Part shown: positions 35,674 to 43,133 of the stretch, piece after piece
Layout: the number at the start of each line of letters is the position of its first letter
How positions within the stretch are numbered: position 1 is the stretch's first letter
From: Mycolicibacterium lutetiense
GTDB taxonomy: Bacteria; Actinomycetota; Actinomycetes; Mycobacteriales; Mycobacteriaceae
Assembly: GCF_017876775.1 (NCBI RefSeq)
Contig: NZ_JAGIOP010000002.1
Span: 1,612,001 to 1,676,000, forward strand
Direction: 5' to 3'
Length of the DNA: 64,000 nucleotides
Translations under genes and position numbers: made by a program
The notes under the pieces: model-generated
Told to the model about the DNA's origin: nothing
What the model saw: only the letters and a program-made list of their open reading frames with translations
Databases searched by the model: none

Positions 35674-36438
35674 ATGATCGAGGCAACGATGTTTCGCAGC
35701 CTGGCGTCGGCCGTGGCCGTCGTCTCGATGCTCGGTGTGGGCACCGCGTGCAGCTCAGGCGGATCGGACAGCCACAGCAGCCCGGAGCCGACAACCACGA
35801 GCACCTCGGCGAACGCCGAGGCCACGCCGTTCACCGGCGTCATCGAACCCGTCAACGGCACCCGGGGCACGGTCACCTACCGTGCCGAGTTGCCACAGTT
35901 GCGCGGCGGAGACGCCGCGGTGCGGGACAAGTTCAACAGCGGGATCCGCGCAGCCCTCGACGACTATCTCAAGCCCACCGAAGACAATCGCCCGACCACC
36001 GTCGCACCCGGCGTCCTCGACGAGGACGACCGCAGCGAGGTCTCCCACATCGGCAACGGCGCGGTAGCCGGTGTGCTGCTGCTCAACATCTTCGTCGACC
36101 ATGCGGCGCATCCGTTCAACGCGGTGGCGACGACGGTGATCGATGCCCACACCGCCGAACCGATCATGATCACCGACCTGTTCACCGACCAGACCGCCGG
36201 GCTGACCACCCTCGTCGACGGCATCAAGACCGAGATCGCCGACGACGAGAAGCTGGCCGGCCAGTCCGCACCCGAACCGGTCGCCGATCAGCTCGCCAAC
36301 TGGCTGCCCGACGACGACGGCCTGGTGATCTACCTCCCCGTCGCCCATGTGCTCGGCGACTACTACCCGGTGACCGTGGAGTGGAACACCCTCACCGGCT
36401 TGCTCGCACCCGGGATGCGGGAGCGGTTGACGCAGTAG
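35674..36438 (+). CDS. Secreted/lipoprotein with RsiV-like DUF3298 domain
   Basis: A 254-residue exported protein. The N-terminal MFRSLASAVAVVSMLGVGTAC looks like a lipoprotein signal, although the lipobox (GTAC) is weak, followed by a Ser/Thr/Pro-rich linker. The mature part has VTYRAELPQLRGGDAAVRDKFNSGI and ends LPVAHVLGDYYPVTVEWNTLTGLL, the pattern of the DUF3298/RsiV-like domain seen in several mycobacterial exported proteins. A TAGGGT hexamer six bases before ATG 35674 suggests a leaderless transcript; ATG 35689 is an alternative. Convergent with the copper-protein operon. Function unknown. Confidence 0.72.
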   Translation: MIEATMFRSLASAVAVVSMLGVGTACSSGGSDSHSSPEPTTTSTSANAEATPFTGVIEPVNGTRGTVTYRAELPQLRGGDAAVRDKFNSGIRAALDDYLKPTEDNRPTTVAPGVLDEDDRSEVSHIGNGAVAGVLLLNIFVDHAAHPFNAVATTVIDAHTAEPIMITDLFTDQTAGLTTLVDGIKTEIADDEKLAGQSAPEPVADQLANWLPDDDGLVIYLPVAHVLGDYYPVTVEWNTLTGLLAPGMRERLTQ

Positions 36439-36452
36439 GGCAACCCACCCCG

Positions 36453-39020
36453 TCACGGCCGCACACTCACCACCCCGTGCGCGCCGCGTTCGGCGTCGAT
36501 CATCGCGTGCGAGACGAACGGGTAGTTACCCGGCTCCGGGAAGGTCAACTCGACGAAACCGCCTTGGGCCGGGAACAGCCCGAGGACCTGGGATCCGCCG
36601 GCACCGGGCCGCAGCCGGTAGTCCCCCTCGGCCCAGACCGTGTCGAACTGGCCGCCGACCACGTGGAACGCCGTGCCGCGGTTGGGCCCGGCAGCGAGCA
36701 CCCAGATCCGGACCCGTTCGCCGACCCGGGCTTTCAGCGGTGCACGGTCGTACTGCAGGGCATAACCGTTGAACGCCACCAGGTCGGGCTTGTCTGCGCT
36801 GACCTTGTCGGCGTCGACCTCGCCGCCCTGCGGACCGAGGTAGAACTCGGACTGCACCATCAGATATTCGTGGTCGACGGCCGGCAGGTCCGGCGGGTCG
36901 ATGACGACGGCGCCGAACATCCCGTTGGCGATGTGGACCGACATCGGCATGGTCGCGCAGTGATACAGCCAGATTCCGGCCCGGGTGGCGGTGAACCGAT
37001 AGACCAGGCGCTCACGGGGATTGATGGTGCGCATGGGCTGATCCGGCGCCAACGACCCCGCGTGGAAATCGATGGAGTGCCCGATCGTGCCGTCGTTGAT
37101 CAGGGTGATCTCGAAGACGTCGCCGATCTTGCCGCGCAGGGTGGGCCCGGGGGCGCTGCCGCCGAAGGTCCACAGCCGCTGGGTGATCCCCGGCGACACT
37201 TCCCGCTCGACCTCGGTGACCGGCAACGTCACCCGATGCAGGGTCGGTCCGGCGTCGTTCAGGCGTGGATCCCGGGCCACGAAGTGCGGACCGGGAATGT
37301 TCCCCAGGCTTCGCGCGACCTCGGCGGTATCGACGGACGCTGCGGCCGGGCCGGCGTGGTGGTTTGCCGACATGCCCGGTGCCGTTCCGATTGCCTTGAC
37401 CGTCAGGGTCATTCCCATCTGCCGGTGTCCGGCCACCGAGCACCAGCCGTCCAGATCGGAGCCGATCACCCCGGCGTCGAGCACGGCGCTGGTCCCGGGT
37501 GCGATCCGTTCGGTGCGGGCACCATTGGCCAGAACCAGGTCGTGGCGGTCGGTGCCGGTGTTGACCAGGGTGATCTGCAGTCGGTTACCGGCGGGCACCT
37601 CGATGGTGTTCGGCACGAAGCGCATCCCCTCGACATGCACTTGCACCTCGGTGGTCTGCCCGGTTGCGGCGACCGACGCCTGAGGCGCCGTGGCGATTCC
37701 GAGGCTCGACGGGTCGGCGGCGACACCTGCCGCGGCGGTCAGGACGACAACGGCGAACCCGGCTGCGGCCACGCCCAGGCGACGCGGAAGCGGGACCGGC
37801 TCGGGACGGCCCGGTGTGGACTGCACACCGGTGTTGCGTTGGGCCAGCCACACCGCCCGCACCAACAGGGGCAGGAAGGTGGCGTAGGCCACCAGCACCA
37901 GCACCGACGAGGCGACCCGGACCAGGCTCGGGACCGGTAGCACGCACACCAACAACGCGGCGTTGGCCATGCTGATCCGCCACGGGGCACCACGTTCCAA
38001 CGTCGCGATGGCGGCCAGGGCCGAGGCACGACCACCGATCACCACCGGAACGAGGTAGGCCAACGACCCGAACAGCACCTGCACCAGGAAGCCGGCCAAC
38101 AGCACCGGAGCCAGCGCAGCGGTGACGGCGGTGGCGGCTTCCCAACTGCGGGCGGCCAGCAGCCCGACGCCGGCGTACCCGAGCGCACCGATCAGCCACA
38201 CCACCCCGCACAGCACCGACAGGGTGGCGAAATCGGCTGGGCGCTTTCGGCGTATCTCGTCGAGGTGTGGCCAGAGCACCCAACCCGCCGCGGCCAGATA
38301 GAGCACCGCGCCGATACCCAGAATCTGCGGTGACGCCGCCAGGGCGCCACTCACGGCCACCCCGAGAGCGGCCAGCAGACCCGGCAGACCCCGACGGGCC
38401 GCCCGCTCGACCCCGTCGGCCATCCTGGTGCGCAACATCGTCGGCCACAACGTGACCAGGGTGCCGAGCACCATCAGGCCGATCCAGCCGAATACGTTCA
38501 GCACCGCATGCGCGGTGCGGAAGCGCGCGGCCAAACCTCCCGGTAACGCCGAATTCGCCATCGCCACACCGAGTCCGACACCCACGGCGAGCAACACCGC
38601 GGCCGCCACGTAGTAGTGCACGGTGATCGCGAACCGGGCGGGCAATGCGGCCCGCAGAAACCGCACCAGATCCGTGGCATGCACCAGGGCCACCGCGGCC
38701 ACCAGGAGGCCGCCGGCCAACACCACCGGCCACCAGAACCCGACCATGCCGACGATCACCGTGACCGCACCGATGTTGAACGCCGTCAATCGCAGCACCT
38801 GACCGGGATACGGCGGGTCCGGCGTGCGGCGCAGCAGCGCATCGGCGAAATGTCGGCTCCAGATCAGGATGGCGTTGCCGGCCGCACCCAACCCCAGCAG
38901 GTGCACCAACAGCCACCCGGACAGTGGGATGGACCGGTGCGCGAGCGCCACCACCACCAGCGCGACCAGCCAGGCGAAGATCACCGACCCCGCGCGAAGG
39001 TGCCAGTTCGAGCGTTTCAT
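36453..39020 (-). CDS. nirK: Membrane-fused copper nitrite reductase-like multicopper protein
   Basis: An 855-residue fusion. Residues 1-435 form about a dozen membrane helices. Residues 455-545 form an extra cupredoxin with a likely type 1 site (His493, Cys527, His532, Met535 or Met537). Residues 580-855 form a two-domain copper nitrite reductase unit. The type 1 ligands are His648, Cys688, His696 and Met701; the type 2 ligands are His653, His687 and His838; the catalytic pair is Asp651 and His786. All known CuNiR positions are therefore filled, so reduction of nitrite to nitric oxide is likely. The symbol reflects this domain only. It is the last gene of an operon with two ATGA overlaps. 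Confidence 0.85.
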   Translation of the reverse strand: MKRSNWHLRAGSVIFAWLVALVVVALAHRSIPLSGWLLVHLLGLGAAGNAILIWSRHFADALLRRTPDPPYPGQVLRLTAFNIGAVTVIVGMVGFWWPVVLAGGLLVAAVALVHATDLVRFLRAALPARFAITVHYYVAAAVLLAVGVGLGVAMANSALPGGLAARFRTAHAVLNVFGWIGLMVLGTLVTLWPTMLRTRMADGVERAARRGLPGLLAALGVAVSGALAASPQILGIGAVLYLAAAGWVLWPHLDEIRRKRPADFATLSVLCGVVWLIGALGYAGVGLLAARSWEAATAVTAALAPVLLAGFLVQVLFGSLAYLVPVVIGGRASALAAIATLERGAPWRISMANAALLVCVLPVPSLVRVASSVLVLVAYATFLPLLVRAVWLAQRNTGVQSTPGRPEPVPLPRRLGVAAAGFAVVVLTAAAGVAADPSSLGIATAPQASVAATGQTTEVQVHVEGMRFVPNTIEVPAGNRLQITLVNTGTDRHDLVLANGARTERIAPGTSAVLDAGVIGSDLDGWCSVAGHRQMGMTLTVKAIGTAPGMSANHHAGPAAASVDTAEVARSLGNIPGPHFVARDPRLNDAGPTLHRVTLPVTEVEREVSPGITQRLWTFGGSAPGPTLRGKIGDVFEITLINDGTIGHSIDFHAGSLAPDQPMRTINPRERLVYRFTATRAGIWLYHCATMPMSVHIANGMFGAVVIDPPDLPAVDHEYLMVQSEFYLGPQGGEVDADKVSADKPDLVAFNGYALQYDRAPLKARVGERVRIWVLAAGPNRGTAFHVVGGQFDTVWAEGDYRLRPGAGGSQVLGLFPAQGGFVELTFPEPGNYPFVSHAMIDAERGAHGVVSVRP

Positions 39021-40102
39021 GCCGCCACCTTCTCGGCCTCACGGATCGTGCGGCGGCTCACCGAGACCACTGCGACGACGACGAACGCCAGCACCGCAAC
39101 GATATTGAGCACACCGCCCCACTGCACGGCAGCCTGACTGTCCCCGGCGTCGCCGACCGCGATTCGCAGCAGCAGCGAAACATGCAGCAGCACAACAGGT
39201 CCGTACATCATCGGGGTGTAGGGCAGTGGCCGGCGCAGCACCGCCGGCAGGATGACCGGGGCGTGCGCCATGATCATCGACATCACGAAGCCCAGCATCA
39301 CCGCGTGCACGACGGCGTCGTAGCCGCGGCCGTCGGGAACCTGCCCGATCAGCACCCACGCTCCGGCCGGGACCAGGAGCCAGGCGTAGCCGGTGAGCAG
39401 GCACACCGCCATGTAGCGCGGGAGCCCGGTGCCGCGCACCGTGCGGCGGGCCACGTCATGCCACGCCAGCCAACCGATCATGGCGAGCAGGGTGAGGCCG
39501 AGCAGCCGGTAGCCCAGGCCCGGCCACAGCAGCGCGGCCAGCGCGGCGGTCAGGTAGGCGCCGGCGATGCCGGCCAGCATCGCCTCGGTGCGGAAATCTG
39601 AGTTCACGATGCGGGTCAGCTCGAGGCGTTCCCCGGCGATGGTCAGGATCAGGAACCCGGACAGCCACGGCAGCAGGACCGGCACCGCCAGATGGGCCGA
39701 CCACAGCAGCGCGGCCCCCACCGCCAGGACCGCGCCGCCTGCCTGGATGAGCACGGCGATGTCGGTATTGCGACGCCACAGCGGCACGTACAGCACCACC
39801 AGCGCGGCGGTCCCGATCAGCAAGGCAGTGTTGGCGATCTGCTGGCCGACCGGCAACACCAGCAGCACCGCGCCCGCCCCCAGCGCCGCGGGGGCCAGAT
39901 AGCCGAGGGTCCGACCGGCGGCCACGGCCCGTTCCAGCGCCACCACGGTGCCGACGAACCCGAGGGTCAGCAGTATCCCGTGCACCTCGGCCACGCCGTC
40001 GGCGCGCACCGGGGCCGGCAGGCCGAGCAGCGGCAACGCCGCGTTCAACCCGGCCAGCAGGGCGAAGCCGCCGGGCAGCAGGAGCAGTCCCCGTGCGCTC
40101 AT
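39017..40102 (-). CDS. NnrS-like integral membrane protein
   Basis: A 361-residue protein with about 11-12 membrane helices. The segments LPWLSGFLILTIAGERLELTRI and YDAVVHAVMLGFVMSMIMAHAPVILPAVL, with conserved histidines inside helices, resemble NnrS, a heme/copper membrane protein that protects against nitric oxide and iron-nitrosyl damage. It overlaps both neighbours by ATGA, between the regulator and the nitrite-reductase fusion, so the three are made together. NO detoxification or electron supply to the nitrite reductase is the likely role (inference). Confidence 0.78.
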   Translation of the reverse strand: MSARGLLLLPGGFALLAGLNAALPLLGLPAPVRADGVAEVHGILLTLGFVGTVVALERAVAAGRTLGYLAPAALGAGAVLLVLPVGQQIANTALLIGTAALVVLYVPLWRRNTDIAVLIQAGGAVLAVGAALLWSAHLAVPVLLPWLSGFLILTIAGERLELTRIVNSDFRTEAMLAGIAGAYLTAALAALLWPGLGYRLLGLTLLAMIGWLAWHDVARRTVRGTGLPRYMAVCLLTGYAWLLVPAGAWVLIGQVPDGRGYDAVVHAVMLGFVMSMIMAHAPVILPAVLRRPLPYTPMMYGPVVLLHVSLLLRIAVGDAGDSQAAVQWGGVLNIVAVLAFVVVAVVSVSRRTIREAEKVAA

Positions 40103-40803
40103 GACCTGTCCCCTTGCCGCACAACGGGATTGGGCAGGAACAGGCGGCAGGCTCCGGGTTCGGCGAAGGGCACCAGTTCGAGGTCGCCGTCGATCACCGC
40201 CCCGATCCGATCCAGGATCCCCTCGATGATCCCGAGGTGCACCTGACAGACGATGGTCGGGTAGCGACGCGCCGCATCGAGCAACGGACAGGCGCGCAGG
40301 GCGATGCCCTCGGCCGCGGCACCCTCGCCTTCCGGGGCGAACCCGAGCCGGGAAAGCACGTCCAGCACGGTCCCCCGCGGATCGTCACCAAGGGCGGCGT
40401 CGGCCACCAGTTCTCGGCCCCACTCGACTCCGGCGGTGCGGGCATCGCGTTCCGGTGTGGCGCTGGTGCGGGCGAGATGCCCGGCCAGCGCGGTGGCCAG
40501 GCCGGCGTAGTCACTGGAGACGACGGCCGGGTCCGCGGCCGTGGGCCGATAGAGCGCGGCGGGGCGGCCGCGGCCGGTCGGCGCCTCGGTGAGGCGTTCG
40601 ACGAGTCGGTACTCCAGCAGCGCGTCCAGGTGCTCGCGCACGGTGTTGGGGTGCAGATCCAGTCCGGCGGCCAGCGCGGCGATCCGCACCGGCGCATGCG
40701 TGCGCACGTAGTCGAGCACGGCCAGCCGCTGCCGGGATAGCGGCGGGTACCCGGCAGTCGTCGGGGCCGGCCGCGGACCCAAAGGCACGCCCTCTTTATT
40801 CAC
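40099..40803 (-). CDS. HTH regulator with cysteine-containing C-terminal domain (SufR/ArsR-like)
   Basis: A 234-residue regulator. A winged helix occupies about residues 20-90 (IAALAAGLDLHPNTVREHLDALLEYRLVERL). The C-terminal half holds Cys172 (RACPLL), Cys186 with His189 (VCQVHLGI) and Cys219 (EPGACRLF), the spacing type seen in SufR-like iron-sulfur regulators. I infer an Fe-S cluster sensing NO or redox stress. GTG 40803 is chosen because the sequence before it is AT-rich intergenic DNA. A palindrome begins four bases upstream, consistent with autoregulation and control of the divergent hemerythrin gene. Confidence 0.8.
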   Translation of the reverse strand: MNKEGVPLGPRPAPTTAGYPPLSRQRLAVLDYVRTHAPVRIAALAAGLDLHPNTVREHLDALLEYRLVERLTEAPTGRGRPAALYRPTAADPAVVSSDYAGLATALAGHLARTSATPERDARTAGVEWGRELVADAALGDDPRGTVLDVLSRLGFAPEGEGAAAEGIALRACPLLDAARRYPTIVCQVHLGIIEGILDRIGAVIDGDLELVPFAEPGACRLFLPNPVVRQGDRS

Positions 40804-40806
40804 GGA

Positions 40807-40822
40807 ATTAACTGTAGTAAAT
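40807..40822. promoter_or_regulatory. Operator candidate ATTAACTGTAGTAAAT
   Basis: An imperfect palindrome ATTAACT-GT-AGTAAAT (six of seven arm positions pair) in an AT-rich patch unusual for this DNA. It begins four bases from the regulator's GTG and 63 bases from the divergent hemerythrin ATG. It is the obvious candidate site for the regulator encoded next to it. Confidence 0.55.
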
Positions 40823-40884
40823 TGGCGGTACAGAGGCCAGTGGCGGTGAACACAGAATCCGCCAGGCCGGAAACGGAGGTCGTC

Positions 40885-41646
40885 ATGTCCATCGATGAAC
40901 TGGTCGTCGCGTCCACAGCCGCCGACGCCCAGGCGGTCGAGACCATCAAGAGCCACCACGCTCAACTCGCGGGCAGCCTGGGCACCTTGACCGAATCGAT
41001 GCTGACCGCCGTCGAGCGGGGCGGCGACGTCGACGCGGCGCGCGCGGCCCTGGTGGAATTCCTCGGCACCGAACTGATTCCGCATGCCCTCGCCGAGGAG
41101 GAGTCCCTGTACCCGGCCGCGGCCCGGACCGAGCGGGCCGGCCCCCTGGTCGAGTCGATGATCGCCGCCCATCGGGTGATCGCGGGGCTGGTCGACCAGA
41201 TCCGGACCGCACCGTCGGCCGTCCGAGCGGGCGCCGCCGCCGAGGCCCTGCGGGTCGTCTTCGGGGCACACCTGATCGACGAGAACGACCGGATCCTTCC
41301 GATCGTGGCGGCCGATCCGGACATCTCGCTGGCCGACGTCACCCACGGCATGCATGAACTGCTGGGCGAACAGGACTGCGGGGACACCGGGCACACCTGC
41401 GCCTGCGGGGAGCACGACACCGACGATCCGGTGCTCGACGTCCGCGACGTGCCGCACTCCATCAGGCACGCAACGGTATTCGGAGCGTTCGATGCCGTCC
41501 CGGTCGGCGGTGCGCTGGTCCTGGTGGCTCCGCACGACCCGATCCCGCTGCTGCGCCAGATGGTCGATCGGACGGCCGGTCAGATCGACATCGAGTACCA
41601 CGAGCGTGGACCGGACGCCTGGAGATTGCGGCTGACCAGGCTCTGA
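40885..41646 (+). CDS. Hemerythrin-domain protein with C-terminal DUF2249
   Basis: A 253-residue cytoplasmic protein with two domains. Residues ~20-145 form a hemerythrin-like four-helix bundle with probable diiron ligands in IKSHHAQL, IPHALAEEESLY, MIAAHRVIAG and FGAHLIDENDRIL. A cysteine-rich linker, CGDTGHTCACGEH (about residues 171-183), follows. Residues ~187-253 are a DUF2249 domain (LDVRDVPHSIRHATVFGAFDAV to GPDAWRLRLTRL). Such proteins occur with denitrification or NO-handling genes. ATG 40885 follows GGAGG at ideal distance. It is divergent from the nitrite-reductase operon and probably co-regulated. Diiron binding of NO or oxygen is inferred. Confidence 0.85.
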   Translation: MSIDELVVASTAADAQAVETIKSHHAQLAGSLGTLTESMLTAVERGGDVDAARAALVEFLGTELIPHALAEEESLYPAAARTERAGPLVESMIAAHRVIAGLVDQIRTAPSAVRAGAAAEALRVVFGAHLIDENDRILPIVAADPDISLADVTHGMHELLGEQDCGDTGHTCACGEHDTDDPVLDVRDVPHSIRHATVFGAFDAVPVGGALVLVAPHDPIPLLRQMVDRTAGQIDIEYHERGPDAWRLRLTRL

Positions 41647-41669
41647 GAGTGGTTCCGCCCCAATGGAGT

Positions 41670-41699
41670 ATGGCCCTCAGGGTTTCGCCTGAGGGCCAT
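41670..41699. terminator. Bidirectional terminator hairpin
   Basis: ATGGCCCTCAGG and CCTGAGGGCCAT form a perfect 12-bp stem around the loop GTTTCG. It lies between the convergent hemerythrin and heme-barrel genes and can serve both. There is only a short T-rich tail (TTCTC) on the plus strand. Confidence 0.85.
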
Positions 41700-41714
41700 T
41701 CTCACCGGTAGCGA

Positions 41715-42344
41715 TCAGGCGTGCTCGGTGCCCGGGTGGAACTGCTTGACGCGGCGCAGCGTGTTCTCGTCGGTGTGGTGCATCTCGGCACCGGTAGCCG
41801 CCAGCCGCAGCAGGAGATCCGAGGTGTAGCTGAGGGTGCCGTCGTCGTTGAACGTGAAGCTGCTGGTGAAGTCCTTGATCTCGGCACGCTGCATCAGGTA
41901 GCGGTTCTGCAGGATGCCGTAGCTGGGATCACCGGGCTTGGCGTTGAAGTGCAGCGTGCGGTCACCGGGCTGGGCATCGCTGCCGGCCAGGATCGCGATG
42001 CCACGACCGAACACGACGTTGCGGATCACCTGGCCGTTGGCCTTGTCCCACAGCAGGAAACCGATCTCGTCGTGGAACGGGTCCATCGCCTCTTCGCCGT
42101 GCCGCCATGCGGTCATCGAGTAGTTGAGGCCCCACAGCTTCTGCTGACCGTTCTCCTGGATCGGGATCGGCTTGAACACTGCCTTTTCGAAGTAGCTGGT
42201 GTGGCCGGTGATGTCGTCGTCGTTGTGGTAGCTCAGATCGACACCGACGTCACCTTCCCATTCACCGACGAAGGGCGTCAGAGGCCCCAGCTTCTGCGGG
42301 CCCTGGATCTGGCTGAGTTCGGGGGTGGTGAGAGTGGCGGTCAT
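41715..42344 (-). CDS. Heme-binding beta-barrel (nitrobindin/FABP-like) protein
   Basis: A 209-residue soluble protein with a lipocalin-like beta-barrel pattern. LGPLTPFVGEWEGDVGVD near the N-terminus corresponds to the G-x-W-x-G signature of nitrobindin-type barrels, and DEIGFLLWDKANGQVIRNVVFGRGIAILAG and LSYTSDLLLRLAATG are further strands. A His pair near the C-terminus (EMHHTDENT) could provide a heme ligand. Nitrobindins bind heme and react with NO or peroxynitrite. ATG 42344 has GGAG eight bases upstream; an earlier GTG at 42374 overlaps the Fur stop (GTGA). It is transcribed after the Fur gene. Confidence 0.65.
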   Translation of the reverse strand: MTATLTTPELSQIQGPQKLGPLTPFVGEWEGDVGVDLSYHNDDDITGHTSYFEKAVFKPIPIQENGQQKLWGLNYSMTAWRHGEEAMDPFHDEIGFLLWDKANGQVIRNVVFGRGIAILAGSDAQPGDRTLHFNAKPGDPSYGILQNRYLMQRAEIKDFTSSFTFNDDGTLSYTSDLLLRLAATGAEMHHTDENTLRRVKQFHPGTEHA

Positions 42345-42370
42345 TGTCGGTACTCCATTCGGTTGTTGGT

Positions 42371-42790
42371 TCACTGGGAGAAATCTCGGCAGGCCGGGCA
42401 GCGACCCCAGAAGGTCACCTCGGCCTCATCGACGCAGAAGTCGTGGTCGTCACCGGCCTGCAGGCAGGGGGCTTGCCCGGTGGCACAGGGGATGTCGATG
42501 ACCACACGACAGCCACGGCAGACCAGGTGATGGTGATTGTCACCGGTCTCGAGTTCGAAGAGCGCGCGCAATCCGGCTGGTTCCACGCGGCGCAACAAAC
42601 CTGCCCCGGTGAGCGCGTGCACCACGTCATAGATCGCCTGCGTCGACACGGCACCCAAGCGATCTCGGGCGCCGGCAGCGATCGTCTCGACATCCGCGTG
42701 CGGCCGTTCCACGAGCTCGGCAAGTACCGCGAGACGCGGTCGGGTCACCCGGAGCCCGGCTGTGCGCAGTCGATCCTCGGCGCTGTGCAT
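42371..42790 (-). CDS. Fur family metal/peroxide regulator
   Basis: A 139-residue Fur-family repressor. The winged helix is at about residues 10-75 (LRVTRPRLAVLAELVERPHADVETIAAGAR) and the dimerisation/metal domain contains NHHHLVCRGCRVV and a second cysteine pair CPAC, the structural zinc site. It resembles mycobacterial FurA, which normally precedes katG; here the next gene is a heme-barrel protein instead. The 184-base upstream region holds a CTGGA-N5-TCCAG palindrome at about 42801-42815 and AT-rich sequence that could be its own operator. Whether it senses iron or peroxide cannot be told from sequence alone. Confidence 0.9.
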   Translation of the reverse strand: MHSAEDRLRTAGLRVTRPRLAVLAELVERPHADVETIAAGARDRLGAVSTQAIYDVVHALTGAGLLRRVEPAGLRALFELETGDNHHHLVCRGCRVVIDIPCATGQAPCLQAGDDHDFCVDEAEVTFWGRCPACRDFSQ

Positions 42791-42934
42791 GGGCCCTCGA
42801 TTCTGGAGTTAGTCCAGATCATTGTGGATCAATTGTCTTGCGCAATGCAAGTCCTGTGAACTGGCTGGGTACTTGGATCAGCTGCTTCGACGATGAGCGG
42901 CCCCGGCCCCGATGAGCCATCGACCCAAATAGAG

Positions 42935-42966
42935 AATGGCCCCCGGACTGACGTCCGAGGACCATT
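42935..42966 (-). terminator. Terminator hairpin downstream of the initiator tRNA gene
   Basis: A 14-bp stem with two wobble-type mismatches around the loop TGAC/GTCA starts nine bases after the tRNA end on the minus strand. The downstream sequence CTCTATTTGGG is only weakly T-rich. Its flanks (GAATGG, CCATTCTCAC) resemble those of the hairpin at 41670. Confidence 0.75.
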
Positions 42967-42974
42967 CTCACTAG

Positions 42975-43048
42975 TAGCGGGGACAGGATTCGAACCTGCG
43001 ACCTCTGGGTTATGAGCCCAGCGAGCTACCGAGCTGCTCCACCCCGCG
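42975..43048 (-). tRNA. Initiator tRNA-fMet (anticodon CAT)
   Basis: The 74-nt minus-strand sequence folds as a full cloverleaf. It has the acceptor stem CGCGGGG paired to CCCCGC with an unpaired first position (C1-T72), which is diagnostic of bacterial initiator tRNA, and three consecutive G-C pairs in the anticodon stem (GGG/CCC around CTCATAA). The anticodon CAT is complementary to 43012-43014. The T-loop GGTTCGAATCC is standard. CCA is not encoded, as usual in actinobacteria. Confidence 0.97.
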
Positions 43049-43133
43049 TTGCAAATACAAGGTTACCGGGGTCTTACGCAGAGCTCCAAATCGTGTGCTC
43101 AGGGCTTGTTTTTGGGTCAAACCAGCCGCAGAT

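Noticed and set aside
35604..37940. 778-codon plus-strand ORF across the lipoprotein and nitrite-reductase genes
   Set aside because: It overlaps two well-supported genes in other frames and has shadow-frame composition.
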